A stretch of DNA of 64,000 nucleotides from Azospirillum brasilense (GTDB lineage: Bacteria > Pseudomonadota > Alphaproteobacteria > Azospirillales > Azospirillaceae), in assembly GCF_005222205.1 (NCBI RefSeq), contig NZ_CP032346.1, forward strand, positions 911,001 to 975,000. Reading direction: 5' to 3'. The stretch's first letter is position 1; the number at the start of each line of letters is the position of its first letter. A model generated the notes under the pieces. It saw nothing but the letters and a program-made list of their open reading frames with translations, was not told where the DNA came from and ran no database searches. Below are positions 47,407 through 56,995 of this stretch, in pieces. The translations under genes were made by a program, and so were the position numbers.

Positions 47407-49469
47407 GCTCCGTCACTCAAGTCAGCAGCTACGCCAAGTATCTTGGCCTGGTTCGCAACCTGACCAACGGCCAGAACAAGGTGGACACGCTCTCCGAGCA
47501 GTTGACCACCGGCAAGAAGTCCACCGACCTGAACGCCTACGGGGCCGAGACGCAGAAGCTGCTCGCCCTGCGCGCCGAACTGACCCAGCGCGAATCCTAT
47601 ATCCAGAACATCAACACCGCGTCGCCGCGCGTCAAGGCGACCGACACGGTGCTGAACAGCCTGGAGAAGCTGGCCACGGACTGGCAGAGCAGCAACCTGA
47701 TGCCGTTCGAGCCGGGACCGGCCAGCGTCACCTCCCCCTTCAACAGCAATCCCGATGCGCTGAAGCTGACGGTCAACAGCGACAAGTCGACCTTCACCCA
47801 GAACGCCCGCTACACCGTGACCTCCATCCCCTCGAAGGATGGCGTCAACGGGTCGTTCGACGTGACGGTGACCGACGGGCTGGGCGGCAAGACCACCCGC
47901 ACCATCAATCTGAAGACCGTGCCCCCCAGCGACGGCGGCGGCTACAACTTCAAGATCGATGGCGGCCCCGGCGAGGGCGCGGTGCTGAACCTCAGCTTCG
48001 ACCAGCTCACCGCGGCGTCGAGCAGCACCTTCAACGTGAGCTGGCCGCAGGCCAACGACATGCGCGACCGGGTCGAGGGCGCGCTGCGCGACATCCAGCA
48101 GCTTCTGAACGAGCAGTTCGGCGACCGCTACCTGTTCGCCGGCTCGCGCTACGGCACCGAGCCGGTCGGCGACCTGCTGGCCCAGCCGCAATCCACCCGC
48201 GTGACGCTGAACGGGTCGATGGTCAACGCCGACGATTACTTCGAGGTGTCGATCGACGGCAAGCCCTTCGGCTATCAGGTCCAGCCGGGCGATCCGAAGA
48301 CCGTCACCTTCGTCGCCAACACGCTCAACAGCCTGATCCAGTCGGCCAACCCGAAGCTGCCGATCATCGCCTCCGCCGCCAACGGCGTCATCTCGCTGAT
48401 CAGCGAGGACCCGAGCCAGAAGTTCGACGTGCAGGCGCGCGTCCAGAACTCGATGAGCATCGACAACTCGATGACGGCGCCGACCACCACCCAGGCGGCC
48501 ACCCTGCCGGCGCCCGCCGGCACCGGGCTGAAGCAGATCGACAGCTTCGCGCTGACCGGCGACGGCGTGGACATCGGCGACACCTACGAAATCAACGTCG
48601 TGGTCGGCGACCCGGACGACCCCTTCAACCGGAAATACTATTCCGAACATCCGGACGAGCCGGAGGACCTGCCGCCCTACCAGCAATACACGGTCCGCTA
48701 CACCGTCACGGAGAAGGACTACAACAACGGCGTCACCGACGTGTCGAAGGTGGCCGACATGCTGCGCGCCGAGTTCTCCAAGACCAGCCCGGTGCCGCCG
48801 GTGACCATCGACCCCGCCGGCAACGGATCGACCATCCAGTTGACCAGCAACAGCACGATGGACCCCAACCATCCGTCGCGCGTGCAGCAGTTCACCACCT
48901 CGGTGCGGGCGGTCAACGGCCAGATCGACAACACCATCTCGGTCGCCACCCTGCCGTCGCAGGCCGACGCCCTGACCGACCTGCCCTATGTGGACCCGCC
49001 GGACCTGCCCTTCTACGATTCGGAATACATGTCGAACCGGAAGAACAGCAAGGCGTGGGACAAGGCCGCGGTCACCATCGACGACGGCCAGAATCTGACC
49101 TACGGCGTCACGAGCGACGACCGCGCCTTCCAGAAGCTGGTCGCCGCCTTCCGCATGGCCCACGTCGCCGCGTCCAACCCCGGCAAGTACGAAGAGTACA
49201 TCACCAAGTCGCGGGAGCTGATGGCCCAGGCGAAGGACGAGGTGCGCTCGGTCCATTCCAAGGTGGCGTCCGACCTCGCGACGCTGGAGGAGAAGAAGAC
49301 CGCCCACACCACCGCGTCGGCCACGGTGGTCGAGCGCATCGCCGGCATCGAAGGCATCGACGAGACCGAGGTGGCGGCCCGCCTGCGCACCTCCATGAAC
49401 GCGCTGGAGGCCGCCTACACGGTCGCCGGCCAGCGCCAGAAGCTGTCGCTGCTGAACTACATCGCCTGA
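47403..49469 (+). CDS. flgL: Flagellar hook-associated protein 3 (FlgL), enlarged
   Basis: HAP3 completes the hook-filament junction. The flagellin-like termini are at residues 1-90 (NKVDTLSEQLTTGKKSTDLN) and at the end (LRTSMNALEAAYTVAGQRQK). FGDRYLFAGSRYGTEPV is a FlgL landmark. At 688 residues it is roughly twice common FlgL proteins. The middle has at least two modules like those of the FlgE here (ADDYFEVSIDGKPFGYQV near 276 and GVDIGDTYEINVVVGD near 387). It overlaps flgK by 4 bases and ends before a strong terminator. Confidence 0.9.
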   Translation: MSSVTQVSSYAKYLGLVRNLTNGQNKVDTLSEQLTTGKKSTDLNAYGAETQKLLALRAELTQRESYIQNINTASPRVKATDTVLNSLEKLATDWQSSNLMPFEPGPASVTSPFNSNPDALKLTVNSDKSTFTQNARYTVTSIPSKDGVNGSFDVTVTDGLGGKTTRTINLKTVPPSDGGGYNFKIDGGPGEGAVLNLSFDQLTAASSSTFNVSWPQANDMRDRVEGALRDIQQLLNEQFGDRYLFAGSRYGTEPVGDLLAQPQSTRVTLNGSMVNADDYFEVSIDGKPFGYQVQPGDPKTVTFVANTLNSLIQSANPKLPIIASAANGVISLISEDPSQKFDVQARVQNSMSIDNSMTAPTTTQAATLPAPAGTGLKQIDSFALTGDGVDIGDTYEINVVVGDPDDPFNRKYYSEHPDEPEDLPPYQQYTVRYTVTEKDYNNGVTDVSKVADMLRAEFSKTSPVPPVTIDPAGNGSTIQLTSNSTMDPNHPSRVQQFTTSVRAVNGQIDNTISVATLPSQADALTDLPYVDPPDLPFYDSEYMSNRKNSKAWDKAAVTIDDGQNLTYGVTSDDRAFQKLVAAFRMAHVAASNPGKYEEYITKSRELMAQAKDEVRSVHSKVASDLATLEEKKTAHTTASATVVERIAGIEGIDETEVAARLRTSMNALEAAYTVAGQRQKLSLLNYIA

Positions 49470-49521
49470 GAGCGCAACGGCCCCCTCCCCTGCGAAGCCG
49501 GGGAGGGAACGGCCGCCAAAT

Positions 49522-49554
49522 AAAAAACCGGCGCCCCGAAGGGCGCCGGTTTTT
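49522..49554. terminator. Bidirectional Rho-independent terminator
   Basis: ACCGGCGCCC, loop CGAA, GGGCGCCGGT is flanked by A6 on the left and T5 on the right. It serves flgL from the left and flaF from the right. A GC-rich fragment of the type A repeat precedes it at 49487-49505. Confidence 0.9.
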
Positions 49555-49575
49555 GCGTTTGCCTGCGGGCGGATC

Positions 49576-50067
49576 TCAGATCGAGATCCGCAGCGACTGG
49601 CGCGGCGGCTGGCTGTCCGGCGCGGAAACCTGCGGGGCCATCGCCGGAGCGGGCACCGCGGGCCGCGCCGCCGCCTGCGGAGCCGGAGCGGGCTGGCCCT
49701 GGGCGACCGTGTCGGGGCGGGCGGTCAGGCCGCTGGCCACCGACCGGTTGATGCTGATGAGGGTGTCCAGCTTCGACACGTCGAGATCGATCAGACGAGC
49801 CATCGTCTCACGGTCGACCAGCAGCGACAGGGCGGCGATGTTGGTGCGGACCTCCGGCGGATGGCCGCAATCGTCCTCGGTCATCGCGGCCTGGAAGATC
49901 GTCCACAGGCGCTGGTTCAATTGCAGGGCGGCGCGGAGCGTCTCTTCGTTCACGGGGCTGCGCCCGGCATCGAGCAGGCGCCGCGACGCCTCCGCCAAAG
50001 CCCAGGCCTCGACATCACGGGGATTGTCGGAGGTCGGCTTGTTCGCGTATGTCGGTGTCGGCTTCAT
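49576..50067 (-). CDS. flaF: Flagellar biosynthesis regulator FlaF
   Basis: FlaF tunes flagellin translation and export with FlbT in alphaproteobacteria. The N-terminal part (NPRDVEAWALAEASRRLL, ALQLNQRLWTIFQ, EVRTNIAALSLLVDRET) matches the family over about 110 residues. A proline-alanine tail (about 115-155) is added. GAGGG lies before the ATG. No flbT or flagellin gene is in view. Confidence 0.85.
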   Translation of the reverse strand: MKPTPTYANKPTSDNPRDVEAWALAEASRRLLDAGRSPVNEETLRAALQLNQRLWTIFQAAMTEDDCGHPPEVRTNIAALSLLVDRETMARLIDLDVSKLDTLISINRSVASGLTARPDTVAQGQPAPAPQAAARPAVPAPAMAPQVSAPDSQPPRQSLRISI

Positions 50068-50159
50068 TCCAAACCCTCGGGACAGGCCGCCGGACAGAGC
50101 AATGCTGTATCAGGTCCGGACCAGAAGGATTGTCAGCGATCCTTCAATCCTTGTCAACT

Positions 50160-51158
50160 TTAGGGACCTGTTCCCGGTGATTTGCAAGGATTTGTCACGA
50201 CTTCGCGCCATTCCTGAGTTGCCGGCCCGAACAGTTCCTCCGCCGCCTGCTCGACCGCATCCACGGAAATGCCGTCCATCAGGCCGGTGGCCTGCGGGTC
50301 GGCCTTCTGGCGGGCCAGGAGTTCGGACCGCGGAACCCGGCTGATCACGGTGCGCGCCGCCACGCCCCAAGGGCCATAGGTTTCCGGGAAGCCCGGCCCG
50401 AACAGCCCGACGGTCGGCGTGCCGGCGGCCGCCGCGATGTGCATCAGCCCGGAATCGTTGCCGATGTAAAGCGCCGCCCGGCGCACGCAGGCCGCCGCGG
50501 CCATCGGATCGGTGCGCCCGGTCAGGTCGATGGCCCGGCTGCCCAGCGCCTCCAGGACCGGTCGGGCGCGCTCGCGCTCCGGCCCGGCGGCGAGAACGGC
50601 GACGAGCCGGCCGGACAGCCGCCCACCGGGACCGGTCAACCGCTCGGCAAGCGCCGCGAAGCGGTCCGCCGGCCATTCCTTTCCGGTCCAGTTCGCGGTC
50701 GGGCCGATCGCCAGGAACGGCTCCGCGCCGCCCGGCAGCAGCCGGTCGGCCTCCGCCTCGGCCGCCGCGTCGATCCACAGGCGCGGGGACGGGGGCGGCG
50801 ACAGGCCCAACACCCGCCCGATCTCCTCCACCTTGTGAAGATGCGGGGCGCGGGCGTGGAAGAACCGGCGCTTCGCCAGGACCAGACGCCCGACCGCGGA
50901 GTTGCGCAGATCGACCACCAGGTCCCAGCGCGTGCCGACGCAGGCCCGCCACAGGTCGATCCAATGCCGCGCCCAGGCCCGCTTCGGCATGGGGATCAGC
51001 CGCTCCAGCCCCGGCACGGAGCGGAACAGCGGCGCCGGCAAGGGCCCGCAGGCGATGGTCAGCGCGGCGTCCGGATGCCGTTCCGTCAGATGGGCCAGCA
51101 GCCCGGTGGACAGGACCCCGTCGCCCAGACGGTTCGAGGTGATGAACAGGATGCGCAA
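50160..51158 (-). CDS. Glycosyltransferase family 9 (heptosyltransferase-like)
   Basis: This protein of 332 residues resembles ADP-heptose:LPS heptosyltransferases: MRILFITSNRLGDGVLSTGL, LAIGPTANWTGKEWPADRFA, and ALYIGNDSGLMHIAAAAGTP. It would add a sugar to the lipopolysaccharide core. It is coded 17 bases after lptF on the same strand, which supports an envelope role. Confidence 0.87.
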   Translation of the reverse strand: MRILFITSNRLGDGVLSTGLLAHLTERHPDAALTIACGPLPAPLFRSVPGLERLIPMPKRAWARHWIDLWRACVGTRWDLVVDLRNSAVGRLVLAKRRFFHARAPHLHKVEEIGRVLGLSPPPSPRLWIDAAAEAEADRLLPGGAEPFLAIGPTANWTGKEWPADRFAALAERLTGPGGRLSGRLVAVLAAGPERERARPVLEALGSRAIDLTGRTDPMAAAACVRRAALYIGNDSGLMHIAAAAGTPTVGLFGPGFPETYGPWGVAARTVISRVPRSELLARQKADPQATGLMDGISVDAVEQAAEELFGPATQEWREVVTNPCKSPGTGP

Positions 51159-51175
51159 GACCCGGCCCGCCTCCC

Positions 51176-52297
51176 TCAGCCTGCCGCCGCTTCGCCGCCG
51201 GGCGGCAGGCGCCGCCGCAGGTTGCGCGACAGGATCCAGGCGGCAGGCGCCAGCGCCGCCACCGGCAGCACATACATCAGCGGGACCAGAACGGTCACCT
51301 TGGCGGCGAGGCTGGACAGGCCGAGGACGGCGGCCTGGATGGCCATCACCACCAGCACCGCCGTGGTCACGCGCACCGACTGGCCGCGCCGGTTGAACTC
51401 GCCCGACAGCAGGCAGGCCAGCGCCACCATGGTGTAGGCCAGCGCCAGCAGCGGCGAGGACAGGCGGTGGTGCAGTTCGGCCAGCAGGTCCCGCATCATC
51501 TTCGGATCGCTCGCCAATTGGGGCGACGGGTGCAGAAGTTCGTCGGTGGAGCGCTCGCGCGCATCCGGATAGCGCTCGGCACTGGCGCTGCTCAGCACCT
51601 TCAGGTCGACCGCGTAGCGTTCGAAGAACAGCTGGGACAGCCGGTTGGTCTTGCGGTCCAGCTCCTGCCGGTTGCCGTTGTAGACGACGAAGCGCGCGCC
51701 CTCCGACCCGGTCAGCATCACCGCCCGCTCGCCCATGATGGTCACCGGCTTCTCCGGAACGCGCCCGTCATGGATGATCACGTTGTGCAGGTTGGCCTCG
51801 CTGTCGCGCTCGCGCACGAAGACGCTGAAGCGGTCGCCCACCTCGTTGAACACGCCCTCGCGCAGGAAGAGTTGCGAGTAGTCGCTGCGCACGGCGTATT
51901 CCATGCGCACCAGCTCCTGATGGGCGGCGGGCGTCAGCCACAGGTTCAGCACATAGACGACCACCGTCACGCCGAAGGCCAACAGCATCGCCGGCGCGGC
52001 CAGGGCGAAGGGGCCGACGCCGGCGGCGCGCATCACCACCAGCTCGCTGTCGGTCGCCAAGCGGTTGTAGGTGAACAGCACCGCCCCGACCAGGGCCAGA
52101 GGCAGCACGATGCCGAGGAAGGTCGGCACCGTCAGGATGAGCAGCCACAGGAACACCCGCATCGGCGCCCCGGCTTCCACCACCATCTCGATCAGCCGCA
52201 AGGACTGGCTCAGCCAGATCGTCAGGGTCAGGCCGGCCGTGGAGTACAGGAGGGCGATCAGAAGATTGCGGAAGAGATAGCGTTGCAGTCGGTTCAT
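51176..52297 (-). CDS. lptF: LPS export system permease LptF
   Basis: This inner-membrane permease of the LptB2FGC lipopolysaccharide exporter has 373 residues. The N-terminus is MNRLQRYLFRNLLIALLYS, with PTFLGIVLPLALVGAVLFTY and the long periplasmic domain (about 105-270) between two transmembrane sets. LHHRLSSPLLALAYTMVALA near residue 290 is the coupling region. lptG usually follows lptF; here a heptosyltransferase gene follows instead. Confidence 0.9.
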   Translation of the reverse strand: MNRLQRYLFRNLLIALLYSTAGLTLTIWLSQSLRLIEMVVEAGAPMRVFLWLLILTVPTFLGIVLPLALVGAVLFTYNRLATDSELVVMRAAGVGPFALAAPAMLLAFGVTVVVYVLNLWLTPAAHQELVRMEYAVRSDYSQLFLREGVFNEVGDRFSVFVRERDSEANLHNVIIHDGRVPEKPVTIMGERAVMLTGSEGARFVVYNGNRQELDRKTNRLSQLFFERYAVDLKVLSSASAERYPDARERSTDELLHPSPQLASDPKMMRDLLAELHHRLSSPLLALAYTMVALACLLSGEFNRRGQSVRVTTAVLVVMAIQAAVLGLSSLAAKVTVLVPLMYVLPVAALAPAAWILSRNLRRRLPPGGEAAAG

Positions 52298-52393
52298 GTG
52301 CTTGCGTCACGGGGGAGCCCGGCGAGAAGCTGACGGGCTCGGGCGTCCGGGTCAAGTGTTGATCTGGCCGATGACCCGGCGCACCGAACTTTT

Positions 52394-52432
52394 GCGTCGC
52401 CCCTCTGCGTCGCTCCTCTGCATCGCTCCTCT
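52394..52432. repeat. Tandem repeat, three copies of 13 bp
   Basis: The unit is GCGTCGCTCCTCT with one change in the outer copies. It lies in the gap between lptF and the chemoreceptor gene. Confidence 0.8.
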
Positions 52433-52451
52433 GCGCACCCAGCCCACCGCA

Positions 52452-54164
52452 TCAGGCCGTGCGCACCGCGGTCAGGAACACCTCCACCTTGCTGCGCAGC
52501 CCATCCGCCTGATCGGACAACGATCCCGCGGCCTCCAGCACGTTGCGGGCGGCGCTGCCGGTCTCGCTGGCCGCCCGGTTCACGTCGGCGATGTTGGAGG
52601 TCACATCCTGCGTGCCGACGGCGGCCTGCTGGATGTTGCGGGCGATCTCCCGCGTCGCCGCCTGCTGCTGCTCGACCGCCGCGGCAATCGTGGAGGCGAC
52701 CTCGCTGATTCGCCCGATGGTGCCCATCACGTCGCCGATGGAGGCCACCGCCCCCTCAGTCTCGCTGCGGACGGAGACGATCTTCGCGGCGATCTCGTCG
52801 GTAGCGCGGGTGGTCTGGTCGGCCAGCGCCTTGACCTCCGCCGCCACGACGGCAAAGCCCTTCCCCATCTCGCCGGCACGCGCCGCCTCGATGGTGGCGT
52901 TCAGCGCCAGCAGCCGGGTCTGCGAGGCCACCTGGGTGATCAGGTCGATCACCGCGACGATCTCCGCCGAGGCGCTGGCGAGGCTGCGCATCGCCTGGTC
53001 GGCGCGTTCGGCCTTGTGCACCGCCTCGTCGGCGATGGCCGTGCTGCTGGCGACCTGCCGCCCGATCTCCTGCACCGAGGCGGCCAGCTCCTCCGTGGCG
53101 GTGGCGACGGTCTGCACGTTGGCGCTCGCCTGCTCCGACGCGCCGGCCACGGTCACCGACTGGCGGGTGGTCTGCTCCGCCGTGGCGGCGAGCTGGCTGG
53201 CCGTCGCCTTCATCTGCACCGCGGCGGCGGAGACGGAGCCGAGCACGGCCGCCGCCTCACGGTCGAAGCGGCCGGTCAGCTCCTCGATGGCGCGGGCGCG
53301 GCGGGCGCGCACGTCCTGCTCCGCATGCTCGCGCTCCGCGGCCTGCCGCGCGGCGATCATGTTGTCCTTGAAGACCAGAACGGCCTTGGCCATCTGCCCG
53401 ATCTCGTCGCCCCGCCCGGTGGCCGGCACGGGGGTCGCGGAGTCGCCGTCGGCCAGCCGCCGCATCGCCTCGGTCATGGCGCCGAGCGGCCGCACGATGG
53501 AGCGCGAGGTCAGCAGGATCGCCGCCGCGGCGATCAGCAGCCCCAGGGTCAGCAGAACCGCCTGGATCATCACCAGACGGTCGGCCCCCTGGATCATCCC
53601 CGCCGTGTCGGCCTGCAGCAGGGCGCGCTGGCGCGGGATCAGCCCGCTGGCGTCGTTGGAGCGGGCGTCGCCGACCAGCAGGCTCATCACCTGGTTGGCG
53701 CGCGGGATCGCGTCGTCGTTCAGGGAGTTCAGCGCCCCCATCTGGTCGCCGATGGTGCCCAGCGATTCCGCCATGTCCTGGTCGCGGCGCAGATGGTCGA
53801 GCAGGGGCTTCACCGCGTCCCAGGTGGCCTGGACCTGCGGATCGGACCAGCGGGACGACAGCGCGTCCAACTCCTGGCGCAGGGCGTCGATGCGGTCCCA
53901 GGCGACGTTGCGCTCCTGCTTCAGATCCTCGCGGTTGGTCAGCAGATAGCCTTGCATGGCCGCGTTGGTGGCGGTGACCGACGCGACGATGCCCTGCCCG
54001 GCCAGCGCCGTCGGCATGCGGACATCGGCCACCAGACGGCTCAGCGTCTTCCCGTTGTCGGTCAGCAGCAGGCCGGTGCCGACCGTCACCACCAGCACCG
54101 CGATCACCGCCGCGAAGCCGATGGACAGCCGCTGGCCAATCCGCAGATTGCCGAGTGCCTTCAT
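52452..54164 (-). CDS. Methyl-accepting chemotaxis protein
   Basis: This 570-residue chemoreceptor has a membrane helix at about 15-34 and a periplasmic four-helix-bundle-like domain to about 188, then a second membrane helix ([16 protein letters not shown]), HAMP ([17 protein letters not shown]) and the signalling domain with tip [20 protein letters not shown]. No C-terminal NWETF-type pentapeptide. The ATG at 54164 has GGGAGGA seven bases upstream. Ligand unknown. Confidence 0.92.
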   Translation of the reverse strand: MKALGNLRIGQRLSIGFAAVIAVLVVTVGTGLLLTDNGKTLSRLVADVRMPTALAGQGIVASVTATNAAMQGYLLTNREDLKQERNVAWDRIDALRQELDALSSRWSDPQVQATWDAVKPLLDHLRRDQDMAESLGTIGDQMGALNSLNDDAIPRANQVMSLLVGDARSNDASGLIPRQRALLQADTAGMIQGADRLVMIQAVLLTLGLLIAAAAILLTSRSIVRPLGAMTEAMRRLADGDSATPVPATGRGDEIGQMAKAVLVFKDNMIAARQAAEREHAEQDVRARRARAIEELTGRFDREAAAVLGSVSAAAVQMKATASQLAATAEQTTRQSVTVAGASEQASANVQTVATATEELAASVQEIGRQVASSTAIADEAVHKAERADQAMRSLASASAEIVAVIDLITQVASQTRLLALNATIEAARAGEMGKGFAVVAAEVKALADQTTRATDEIAAKIVSVRSETEGAVASIGDVMGTIGRISEVASTIAAAVEQQQAATREIARNIQQAAVGTQDVTSNIADVNRAASETGSAARNVLEAAGSLSDQADGLRSKVEVFLTAVRTA

Positions 54165-54316
54165 TCGTTCCTCCCGTGCAGCACCCTTTCCGGACGCTTG
54201 TTTTCTCGACCGGACGTTGCTGTGCCGGCCGTTGCCCTTATCTGGGAACGAATGATGGGCCAACAAACATTAAAGGAGTGTTTCCAGCGCCAAGGCCGCC
54301 TGTTGCGAACAGTCGG

Positions 54317-55042
54317 TCAGATATCCTCGGCGCCCAGGTAGGATTCGATCACCTTTGGGTTCGCCACAACCTCGGCGGGCAGCCCATCGGCGATCTTCTC
54401 CCCATGGTCCAGCACGACCACCTGGTCGGACAGAGCCATGACGGCGCGCATCACATGCTCGATCATCAGGATCGTCATGCCCTCGCGCCGGTTCAGGTCG
54501 CGCAGCACCTCGACCATGCGGTCGACCTCGGTCGGGCGCAGGCCGGCCAGCACCTCGTCCAGCAGCAGCAGGATCGGGCGGGTGGCAAGCGCGCGGGCGA
54601 CCTCCAAGCGCTTGCGGTCCGGCAGGGTCAGGCTGCGCGCCGGACGGTTGGCCTGGTCGGCCAGCCCCAGCCGGTCGAGCACCGTCCGGGCGTGGTCGCG
54701 CGCCGCCGCCACCGACCGTTCGCGGGCCAGCGCGCCGACGATCACGTTCTCCTCGACCGACAACTGCCCGAAGGGCTTGACGATCTGGAAGGTCCGGCCG
54801 ATCCCGGCGGCGCAGACGCGGTTGGGCTTCAGCCCGGTGATCGGCGCGCCCTTCAGATGCACCCGCCCCTCGTCGGGCGGGAAGACCCCGGCGATCAGGT
54901 TGAAGGTGGTCGTCTTGCCGGCGCCGTTCGGCCCGATCAGCGCGACGATCCGGCCCTCCGGCACGGAGAAGCTGACGTTGGAAACGGCCTTCAGCCCGCG
55001 GAACCGCTTGGACAGGCCCTCGACCTCCAGAAGCCCCGCCAT
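54317..55042 (-). CDS. ABC transporter ATP-binding protein (LivG family), second system
   Basis: This is a protein of 241 residues. Walker A is GPNGAGKTTTF and Walker B ILLLDEVLAGLRPTE, with IEHVMRAVMALSD after it. The signature region is RSLTLPDRKRLEVARA, the LivG-type variant of LSGGQ. It follows livM (1-base overlap) and is the last gene of the operon: no livF follows. Confidence 0.88.
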   Translation of the reverse strand: MAGLLEVEGLSKRFRGLKAVSNVSFSVPEGRIVALIGPNGAGKTTTFNLIAGVFPPDEGRVHLKGAPITGLKPNRVCAAGIGRTFQIVKPFGQLSVEENVIVGALARERSVAAARDHARTVLDRLGLADQANRPARSLTLPDRKRLEVARALATRPILLLLDEVLAGLRPTEVDRMVEVLRDLNRREGMTILMIEHVMRAVMALSDQVVVLDHGEKIADGLPAEVVANPKVIESYLGAEDI

Positions 55043-56031
55043 CACGCGTCCTCCCCGGGGCGGCGGACGAGGCCCAGCCGGTCGGCCAGCCACGGCCACA
55101 CCCCGTCCGGGCGGTAGACGACGATCACCACCAGCGCCACACCGTAGAACAGCTGCTTCAGGCCCGGCAGGTCGAAGCCGGTCACCTCGATCAGGAAGGT
55201 CAGCAGCTCGCCCAGCGGGGTCAGGATGAAGGCCCCGAGGATCGGCCCGATCAGCGTGCCGATGCCGCCGACGATGGCCGGCAGGATGATCTCGATGGAG
55301 CGGCCCATGGAGAAGACCTGCTCGGGGAACAGGTTGTTGAAGTAGAAGGCCTGGAACACCCCGCCCAGCGCCGTCAGGGCGGAGGACACGGCCACCGCCG
55401 CGATGCGGGCGCGGAACAGGTCGACGCCGACCGCCTCCGCCGCCTCCGGCTCCTCGCGCACGGCCAGCCACTGGTAGCCGAGGCGGCTGTGCAGCAGCCC
55501 CCGCGAGAGGGCCAGCGCGGCCAGCACCAGCGCCAGGATCACGTAATAGAACAGCTCCGGCGAGCCGCGCAGGTTCAGCAGGTCGTTGCCGGCGTCGCCC
55601 GCCACCGGGATGAAGAAGCCGCCCGAGCCGCCGAACCAGTGCAGATGGTCGAAGCCGATGCGCGCCACCTCGGCGAAGGCGATGGTCAGCAGCGCGAAAT
55701 GCACGCCGCGCACGCCGAAGCGGAAGCCCAGGAAGCCGATGAAGCAGCCCGCGGCCGTCGCCGCCAGCATGGCCACCCACATGCCCGCCCAGGGGCCGAT
55801 GCCGAAATGCACGAACAGCGCGGCGCTGGCGTAGGCCCCCAGCCCGACATAGAGCGCGTGGCCGAGCGACAGCAGGCCGGAGAAGCCCATCATCACGTTC
55901 CACGCCTGCCCGACATAGGCGAACCACAGCACCGTGGTCAGCACCGACAGGACGTAGCGGTCGGCGATCATCGGCGCGGCCAGCAGCAGCGCGCCGGCCA
56001 GCACCAGCAGGACGATCCCGCGCCCCGTCAC
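55042..56031 (-). CDS. ABC transporter permease (LivM family), second system
   Basis: This 329-residue permease has many hydrophobic segments. GFSGLLSLGHALYVGLGAYA and VGGIGTLIGPILGAFILTPL are the family signatures. It overlaps livH upstream and livG downstream, forming one operon. Confidence 0.88.
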   Translation of the reverse strand: MTGRGIVLLVLAGALLLAAPMIADRYVLSVLTTVLWFAYVGQAWNVMMGFSGLLSLGHALYVGLGAYASAALFVHFGIGPWAGMWVAMLAATAAGCFIGFLGFRFGVRGVHFALLTIAFAEVARIGFDHLHWFGGSGGFFIPVAGDAGNDLLNLRGSPELFYYVILALVLAALALSRGLLHSRLGYQWLAVREEPEAAEAVGVDLFRARIAAVAVSSALTALGGVFQAFYFNNLFPEQVFSMGRSIEIILPAIVGGIGTLIGPILGAFILTPLGELLTFLIEVTGFDLPGLKQLFYGVALVVIVVYRPDGVWPWLADRLGLVRRPGEDA

Positions 56032-56897
56032 GACCGTTTCCCCAGCAGGCCCTGCGGGCGCAGCAGCAACACCACGATCAGCACACCATAGCTGAAGAGG
56101 GATTTGAGCGAGGGGTCCAGCAGGAAGCCGGCCATCGCCTCCGAAAAGCCGATCAGCATGCCGCCGAGCAGGGCGCCCGGCAGGCTGCCCAGCCCGCCGA
56201 CGATGACGATGATGAAGCTCAGCAGCGTGTATTCCGGCGCGAGCTGGGGCCGGGAATCGACCAGCAGCGTCATCAGCGCCCCGGCGATGCCCACCACCCC
56301 GGCGCCGATGCCGAAGGTCAGCGCGTAGAGCCCGTCGATGTTCAGCCCGACGACGCGGGCGCCCAGCGGGTTGTCGGCGCAGGCACGGATCGCCTTGCCG
56401 GTGCGGCTGAAGCGGAAGAACGCGAACAATGCCACCGTCACCACGATCGCCCCGGCCCCGGCGCGCAGCCGCACCGCGTCGAGCAGCAGCGGCCCGATCT
56501 CCACCGTGTCGAAGCTGTAGGGCACCATGACGTTGCGCGAATCCGGGCCGAACAGCATCAGCATGGCGTTCAAAATGATCGTCGCGATGCCCAGCAGCAG
56601 GATGAACTGCATGTGCTCCGGCCGCTCCACGAAGCGGTTGACCAGCCCGCGCTGCAGCACCCAGCCGAAGGCGAACAGCACCGCCGCCACGACGGGCGCC
56701 GCCAGGATCGGGTCGAGCCCGAGCAGGCTGGCCAGCAGCACGGCGCCGTACATGCCGGCGACCATCATCTCGCCATGCGCGAAGTTGACCACGCGCACGA
56801 CGCCGAAGATGACCGACAGGCCGAGCGCCGCCAGCCCGTAGACCAGTCCGGTCAGCAGGCCCGACGCGGCGATGTTCAGGTAATAGTCAAACGGCAT
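56028..56897 (-). CDS. ABC transporter permease (LivH family), second system
   Basis: This is a permease of 289 residues: ASGLLTGLVYGLAALGLSVI, RVVNFAHGEMMVAGMYGAVL, and VGGLGSLPGALLGGMLIGFS. It is the first gene of the livH-livM-livG operon. The likely binding protein lies 3 kb upstream at 59881-61155, separated by an L,D-transpeptidase and a TPR-glycosyltransferase gene. Confidence 0.88.
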   Translation of the reverse strand: MPFDYYLNIAASGLLTGLVYGLAALGLSVIFGVVRVVNFAHGEMMVAGMYGAVLLASLLGLDPILAAPVVAAVLFAFGWVLQRGLVNRFVERPEHMQFILLLGIATIILNAMLMLFGPDSRNVMVPYSFDTVEIGPLLLDAVRLRAGAGAIVVTVALFAFFRFSRTGKAIRACADNPLGARVVGLNIDGLYALTFGIGAGVVGIAGALMTLLVDSRPQLAPEYTLLSFIIVIVGGLGSLPGALLGGMLIGFSEAMAGFLLDPSLKSLFSYGVLIVVLLLRPQGLLGKRS

Positions 56898-56995
56898 GCA
56901 TCATTCGCCCTTGGGAGAGCCCCGGATGGCCAAGCCTGAGCGGCGTAGCAGTCCTTCGTAGTCGTGACAAGTTTCCTGTGCGGATCCGGCGGCAA

